This document shows, one piece after another, positions 29,122 through 34,444 of a stretch of DNA of 34,444 nt; position 1 is the first letter of the stretch; every line of letters begins with the position of its first letter. The notes below the pieces were generated by a model. The model did no database searches and was not told where the DNA came from. It worked only from the letters and a program-made list of their open reading frames with translations. Source of the stretch: Branchiostoma floridae (taxonomy: Eukaryota; Chordata; Leptocardii; Amphioxiformes; Branchiostomatidae); NCBI RefSeq assembly GCF_000003815.2, contig NC_049984.1, positions 18,052,565 to 18,087,008 on the forward strand, read 5' to 3'. A program made the translations under genes and the position numbers.

Positions 29122-29226
29122 GCGCCTGCGCACTGGGCGTCGGTGGCGTCTGTCTCGTGGCGACCTTTTCTGCTGACCTTGAAGTAAAGACGCCACGTTC
29201 TAAACACAGGACAAGGCTGCCATATT
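29122..29226 (-). promoter_or_regulatory. putative promoter: NRF1 and YY1 motifs
   Basis: gcgcctgcgca at 29122-29132 is the NRF1 consensus. On the minus strand AATATGGCAGC at 29226-29216 fits the YY1 consensus AANATGGCNGC, often found just downstream of start sites. The surrounding 29115-29200 is the richest CpG patch in this part of the window. Both sit upstream, in minus sense, of the exon ending at 28917. Confidence 0.45.
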
Positions 29227-29724
29227 GTACAGTACCCCCCTCCCCCAGAATCATACAGAATCTTTTAATAGACGATATCTGCTTAATTGTGGCGTTTTGC
29301 TACCGGTCTTCTTCATAAATGTATTATCACCAAATGGCAATTATCAATTGACAGTTACCTATATATAGGCACCGCGCACTCTGTTGTTTGGTGGTCTATT
29401 CAATATATAAGTGAAATACTTCAAGCGAAATCTTACAACTGCTTCATTCCACTTTAATTGTCATTCGACAGGTGTCATCGTAGGTTCATGTGACATGTCC
29501 TTCCTACAACAAAGACACAAAGCCAGCCGACAAGGACAGCTACAAAATAGGGACTATTACTATTCTTTTATCGGTTGTCCTGATAGTTTTAACTTCAGTG
29601 ATAAAAAGTTGTCAAAACAGTTTATCAAAAAGCAAAGGTTGACTTTGTAGATTTTACCTCCAAAAATGCAGAGAAGGAAACAAAATGGTAAGGTTCATAA
29701 TCTTGAATAATAACATACCCCGAT

Positions 29725-29773
29725 CATACTCAATCATTATGAAGACGGCCGTGGTCTATAATTATTGAGCATG
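29725..29773. repeat. 16-bp-arm hairpin
   Basis: catactcaatcattat (29725-29740) faces ataattattgagcatg (29758-29773) with two mismatches and a 17-base loop. Isolated, with no T-run or gene beside it. Confidence 0.7.
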
Positions 29774-30990
29774 TCCTTGTGTTTAAACACCTCGTCAGGT
29801 TTATACTCCTCACACACAATAACTCATTGTCTAACGTTATAGTTTGTCACCTATCATCATTAAAACATGTTTGGAATTTTCTTATTCAACAAAAGATGCA
29901 CTTCTGCATTGGTACTGAATAAGTAATCACAAAAATACCCAAAATAGAAATGAGAACTTCGTCAGAATTTTCGTTGTGACGCGTTCAAATTGCATCATCA
30001 CAACTTTTAATAACTTTAACGTCATACAAAGGTCATGTGATACAGAGAACATGTTTGGGCGTCGGTAAATTCAATATGACTTCAGGCTATTTTGTGATGT
30101 GCTTTTGTCAAACAAAAATGTTGCTGTCATGGTATTGAGATCGCTTCTACATTGAAAGGATGTAAGAGAGTGCAAAGTTCTTACTTTTACAATTCTTAGT
30201 TTGTACAACGTTTGAAAGTCAAATCATCAGTGTGCTGTTTCTACAAAATTCGCTAGGTGGAGACCATTCAGTTTTTGCCTGGTGTAAAATGACTAACGAG
30301 TTTATGTATTATGGCGTTGCGATGTTTATTGATCTGTGCTCCTAGTATCAAATCTGACACTCAACATTCACTCTTAGTCAACACTAATATTTTGTTAACA
30401 AATTTGTAACATCAAATATACGCCTTTGTGTACAGCATAGTTAAACTGGAACATTTTGCGAACTTCGGCATTTTCTTCCAACGTCATTCAGCTGGTTTAT
30501 GATGCAACCCAAACATTAGCACTAGTTCCCCAAGGGCTGAAGTGCATACATCTTCGTGTTACTCTCGCTTTATTGAAACCTTGTCCACTTCGCTTGAATG
30601 AACAGGATCTTAAATTTAATTCAACAGCTAGCACAACCACATGATAAAAGTCCAGGCCCTACCATCTTGTGTAAGCATTAGGTAAGACTGTATGGTTATT
30701 TCGTACTTGGTGTCCACCGCCCCCATCGATTCATATCGTTTTGACATTTTCCCATAGTTTAAATAGTACTGCGATGTTTGCCCGCCAATTAAACATACCT
30801 TTATCTCAGTACGATATCGCAGGTAAAATTTCACAAGGTGAGACGGCATGCTGGCTCTATTGTCTGGCTGTCATCTTGATTGATGATGTTTTAGTCCCCT
30901 TTAATAGGACGTGAACTGCGGATGGATAATTGGAGGACAATTGGTGAGAAGGTCATGGCCGGCAGGTCATCTCCATGCAGTGTTCTATTG
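29774..30990. other. no supported gene
   Basis: AT-rich sequence with frequent stops on both strands. Short frames of 62-73 codons have no recognisable features. Confidence 0.5.
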
Positions 30991-30994
30991 AGAC

Positions 30995-31757
30995 TCTGTC
31001 TGTCTGTCTATCCGTCTGTCTGTCTGTCTATCCGTCTGTCTATCCGTCTGTCTGTCTATCCGTCTGTCTGTCTGTCTCTCCGTCTGTCTGTCTGTCTCTC
31101 CGTCTGTCTGTCTCTCCGTCTGTCTGTCTCTCCGTCTGTCTGTCTATCCGTCTGTCTGTCTATCCGTATGTCTGTCTGTCTATCCGTCTGTCTGTCTATC
31201 CGTCTGTCTGTCTATCCGTCTGTCTGTCTATCCGTCTGTCTGTCTGTCTGTCTATCCGTCTGTCTGTCTGTCTATCCGTCCGTCTGTCTGTCTATCCGTC
31301 TGTCTGTCTGTCTATCCGTCTGTCTGTCTCTCCGTCTGTCTGTCTGTCTCTCCGTCTGTTTGTCGGTCAATCTGTCTGTCTGTCTGTCTGTCTGTCACCT
31401 GTCAATATGTCTGTGTGTCTGTCAATCTCTCTCTCCGTCTGTCCGTCAATCTGTCTACCTGTGTATGTCTGTCAATCTGTCTGTCTGTTCGTCTCTCTGT
31501 CAATCTGTCTGTCTGTCCGTATGTCCGTCCGTCTGTACGTCTGCCAATTTGTCTGCCCGTCTGTCAATCTGTCTGTCTGTCCGTCTGTCTGTCAATCTGC
31601 CCGACTGTCTGTAAGTCTGTCTGTTCGTCTGTCAATCTGCCTGTCCGCCTATCTGTCTGTCCGTCTAGCTGTTTGTCCGTTTGTTTGCCTGTCTATCTGG
31701 CTATTAGTCCGCGTATAGCATCAGCGTGTCTGTTAATCTGTCTGTCCGTCAGTTTTG
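30995..31757 (+). repeat. tetranucleotide TCTG/TCCG/TCTA/TCTC array
   Basis: About 760 bp of 4-bp units, mainly ctgt with interspersed ccgt, ctat and caat. The first 400 bp show higher-order units such as ctgtctgtctatccgt (16 bp). The right half is degenerate (gtcaatctgtctgtc). All three forward frames stay open for 160-250 codons with Cys-Leu-Ser-Val repetition, a consequence of the simple sequence and not a gene. Confidence 0.97.
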
Positions 31758-31851
31758 GCGATTCAAAATACACACAATGCAATATGTTGCCATACTTGCT
31801 GCTGTTTTTATGTAGTGGGTCCCAGAGCAGTGTGAGCAAGCTAGCTTTCGG

Positions 31852-31852
<1 letters not shown>

Positions 31853-31889
<37 letters not shown>

Positions 31890-31984
31890 GCTTTCCGAGA
31901 GTGTGATGTGTGTTTGTTTTATATGTGTTTTTGTTTATGTGTGTGTGTGCGTATGTGTTTGTACTACGTTGTATGTGTGTGTTA
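31853..31984 (+). repeat. (CT)n followed by TG-rich tract
   Basis: About 17 CT dinucleotides at 31853-31887, then an interrupted TG/TTTG tract to about 31984. Adjacent to the tetranucleotide array, so the whole 1-kb stretch is simple sequence. Confidence 0.92.
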
Positions 31985-32592
31985 CGGCATCATAACTAAC
32001 GTCGAACGGGGCCTTCTGATTGGTCCGCGGCGCCTAGCTATATGATAATACGTTTTTTTTTTAGTTTTGCCTATTCTTTTAGAAATAATACTCCTTGTAA
32101 TAACTAGAAACATAAGAAATAAAAGATTATAGATTAAGACACCAGAGGCGATGTTTCAAAATAAAATATTTACCCAACAAAATAAAATAAAAACTTAACG
32201 TCAGCAGCCCCAGGCAGAAGAAAATTCCCTTCTACATTTTGATATCATCATCTCTGAACCGGAACAACATCCTGGTTCACACCAAGTGCCCTCCATCTAT
32301 GACGTTTCATATTTTCTCCGTTCCCATGGCAACGATGTCAAAGCTCATTCTACCGAGTGCCCCCTTACAAACGGGGACCGTCCACTTTCGTATTCAAGTG
32401 GGACACATGGGGTATTTCATCACACAGTTCAAGCACCCACTCATCACACATAAAGGTTCCCCCCTCCCTTTTGGTTGTTAGCTCTTTGTGTGAGTAGAAG
32501 GTGGTTACCAGGCCAGTGATGTGTAGAAGTGAAAGAATGCGCGGTACAGTGGCCAGACGGGAGACGCGACCAGCCAGGACATGAAATGCTGC
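31985..32592. other. no supported gene
   Basis: Unique sequence with an A-rich stretch at 32080-32200. An 80-codon plus frame (32239-32481) has no recognisable domain. Confidence 0.45.
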
Positions 32593-33186
32593 GTTAAAAC
32601 AACTTTCATCACCGTCAATCTGATCTTTATGGTAAGTCGTCTTCGGTTTGTGTCATTTTGAAGGATATCTTAATTTCATGTTTTGTGGGCACTGAAATTC
32701 TGACGAACTGAAAACACTACAGGACACGAAATCTATCACTTTCAAGGCAAGAAAAACAAAAAGCAGACTGTTTTCTTGTAGGCAAATATTGGTTAAAACA
32801 ACTTTCATCACCGTCAATCTTATCTTTATGGTAAGTCGTCTTCATTTCATGCCATGTAGAAGGATAGATATATCTTAATTTCATGTTTTGTGGGCACTGA
32901 AAATCTGACAATCTGAAAACACTACAGGGCATGCAAGGAAACAAAAAGCAGACTGTTTTCTTGTAGGCAAATATTAGTTAAAACAACTTTCATCACCGTG
33001 AATCTTATCTTTATGGTAAGTCGTCTTCATTTTGTGTCATGTAGAAGGATAGATATATCTTAATTTGACGTTTTGTGGGCACTGAAAATCTGACGAACTG
33101 AAAACACTACAAGGTATGAAATCTACCACTTTTAAGGCAAGAAAAACGAAAAAAGCAGACTGTTTTCTTGTAGGCAAATATTAGTT
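32593..33186 (+). repeat. three-copy tandem repeat, 185-210 bp
   Basis: gttaaaacaactttcatcac marks copies at 32593, 32792 and 32977; each ends gttttcttgtaggcaaatatt. Copy 2 lacks about 14 bp present in the others (gaaatctatcactttcaagg region), giving periods of 199 and 185 bp. Each copy carries ctttatggtaagtcgtctt, a splice-donor-like site, and cttgtag, an acceptor-like site near its end. Confidence 0.93.
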
Positions 33187-34444
33187 GTTTTTATCATTCA
33201 CCAAAGCCTAGATTGTGCTAACTTATGGTGCACAAATTTTAATACGTCATGATGGACATATTTTGGTCACAATTGGTTGGTGGATAGTTTTGCATGCGTT
33301 GGTCACGCTGTTATTGTTGATGCCGAAATATTTTGCATACTGCCCATCTCTGAGCTGCCCATGTTCCTACTGCTAATCTCTGACCACTAATTCAGTAACT
33401 CTGCTTGACCACAAACCTGAGTGATGGACATTGTATGATTTATGTATATCGAAAACCCACTGCCGAAGTCCACAAAAACAAATAGAACTTTTCTTCATGT
33501 TTTAAGTGCTCAGATTGTCAATCAGCTTTCACCACACAACCATATCTAATTTTTGCTCCATGAATGTCGATATACAATGGGATATTGTTGTCAAAATCAT
33601 TTACGATGCAGTACAGTAGAAGCGGGTACATATGGAGGTGCTTGGATTTAGAAAAGGATTATTTTTGAAAAGACAAATAAGGGGTGCATTTGTATCCCCA
33701 AAATATCATCTATCAGAAATTAACACTCGCTTCTGGAGTGGAATGCCACTTTAAGATATTATGTCAAGAAATGACTAGAAATCTGACTTTGCAAATCTGA
33801 TTCTCAAGTCCCGATACTACATTGAAGGCCTTCTTCTTCTTCGTGTCATCACTACATTTAAAACGCTACATAGCCCTACAAACAGATAGACCATGAACAC
33901 AATGATTCAGTACTACATGAAAGCGATATGACCGTCCCAAAACTGTATGCATGCACGAGGAAACAAAATATCAGAACAAGAACTCTTGAGGTGATCTCGT
34001 AACGGGTCGTGATATCGTCCTGATTATCTCCATGACGACAACGGTTGTTTATTTGTTGACACGGCGTACTTCAACCACTTCAGCTGTGTGCACGCCTTTG
34101 TCCACACGCTGTATATGCAGGAGTATTGACAGTATTTGGAAGTAGTTTCCGAAACTCGTTTGTTTGATGAAGGAAGGACATTATATAACATCCTTTATAC
34201 GGAGGACCTTTCACGTGTACCCGGCCCTGCGAAAAGCAACCATTTAGAATGTACTGTCTAGACGTAATAGTGAGGATATGAGAAACTAGGCAAAAAGGTT
34301 TATTACATAAACGAGCATATGTATAACCATATGCTGTATATATCCGACAAACAAAAATATTCCAATCATCATGTAGTTTACTTTATTAATTTTCATTTTG
34401 TGAAGTTGTGAGCACGAGAGCAACATAGTTAGTTACTCCCTAGC
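33187..34444. other. no supported gene
   Basis: AT-rich sequence without long frames, arrays or recognisable RNA genes to the window end. Confidence 0.55.

Noticed and set aside
13836-29186. TGACCTTGAA (ERR/SF-1-like) sites near 13840, 24895 and 29175
   Set aside because: Short motif expected by chance several times in 34 kb; no consistent position relative to exons.
29355-29650. Plus-strand TATA-like sequence (tatatata near 29358) before a 79-codon frame at 29411
   Set aside because: The frame is short, has no recognisable feature and lies in AT-rich DNA where TATA-like strings are common.
30922-31906. Cys/Leu/Ser/Val-rich frames of 160-250 codons
   Set aside because: Direct translation of a TCTG tetranucleotide array, open in all three forward frames.

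Overview
This is a eukaryotic genomic window. It has spliced exons with GT-AG introns, an internal-promoter tRNA gene, two assembly gaps (4528-4743, 14533-14909), satellite and minisatellite arrays, foldback (MITE-like) elements and a Tc1/mariner remnant. I see no bacterial or phage gene organisation. Compact introns, many short palindromic elements and tandem repeats fit an invertebrate deuterostome such as amphioxus (Branchiostoma). That is an inference from style, not a database match.

Layout. 1-2100: a 216-bp satellite that is nearly identical at the window edge and decays rightwards. 3024-3095: an intact tRNA-Gly(TCC). 3277-9240: a repeat-rich block with a long hairpin, a CCAAT-box cluster, a (GGGT)5 G-quadruplex motif next to a gap, shared 64-bp and 108-bp elements, a 60-bp minisatellite whose units carry two back-to-back palindromes, a 62-bp minisatellite and a possible decayed coding frame. 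10008-10570: one end of a Tc1-like transposon with IR/DR-type ends and a broken transposase.

The main gene is on the minus strand, coding from 23042 down to 12029. I could follow it exon by exon with matching splice phases. It has a signal-peptide exon, one 5.7-kb Ser/Thr/Pro/Val/Ala repeat exon (about 1,900 codons, mucin-like) and a short linker exon. Then come at least three copies of an extracellular module I do not recognise (motif CxxYxHxC followed by two more Cys), a transmembrane exon with a basic stop-transfer, and three cytoplasmic-tail exons. This predicts a cell-surface membrane mucin of about 2,530 residues plus whatever lies in the gap. The repeat exon is broken by one 4-bp duplication at 22197-22200. 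Discounting those 4 bp makes the exon length agree with the phases of both neighbouring exons, so it is either a recent or polymorphic lesion or an assembly error. The repeat exon appears to end in a GC-AG intron.

Upstream (23.1-29.3 kb) lie candidate 5' exons. One at 28976-28917 sits below NRF1 and YY1 consensus motifs and would splice in frame to the signal-peptide exon. A second, weaker minus-strand exon pair (28801-28768 and 27554-27395) may be an unrelated nested gene. A 194-bp foldback element with a perfect 9-bp target-site duplication is at 28235-28428. The right end holds a tetranucleotide (TCTG/TCCG/TCTA) array, CT and TG repeats, a three-copy tandem repeat of 185-210 bp, and AT-rich DNA with no gene I can support.
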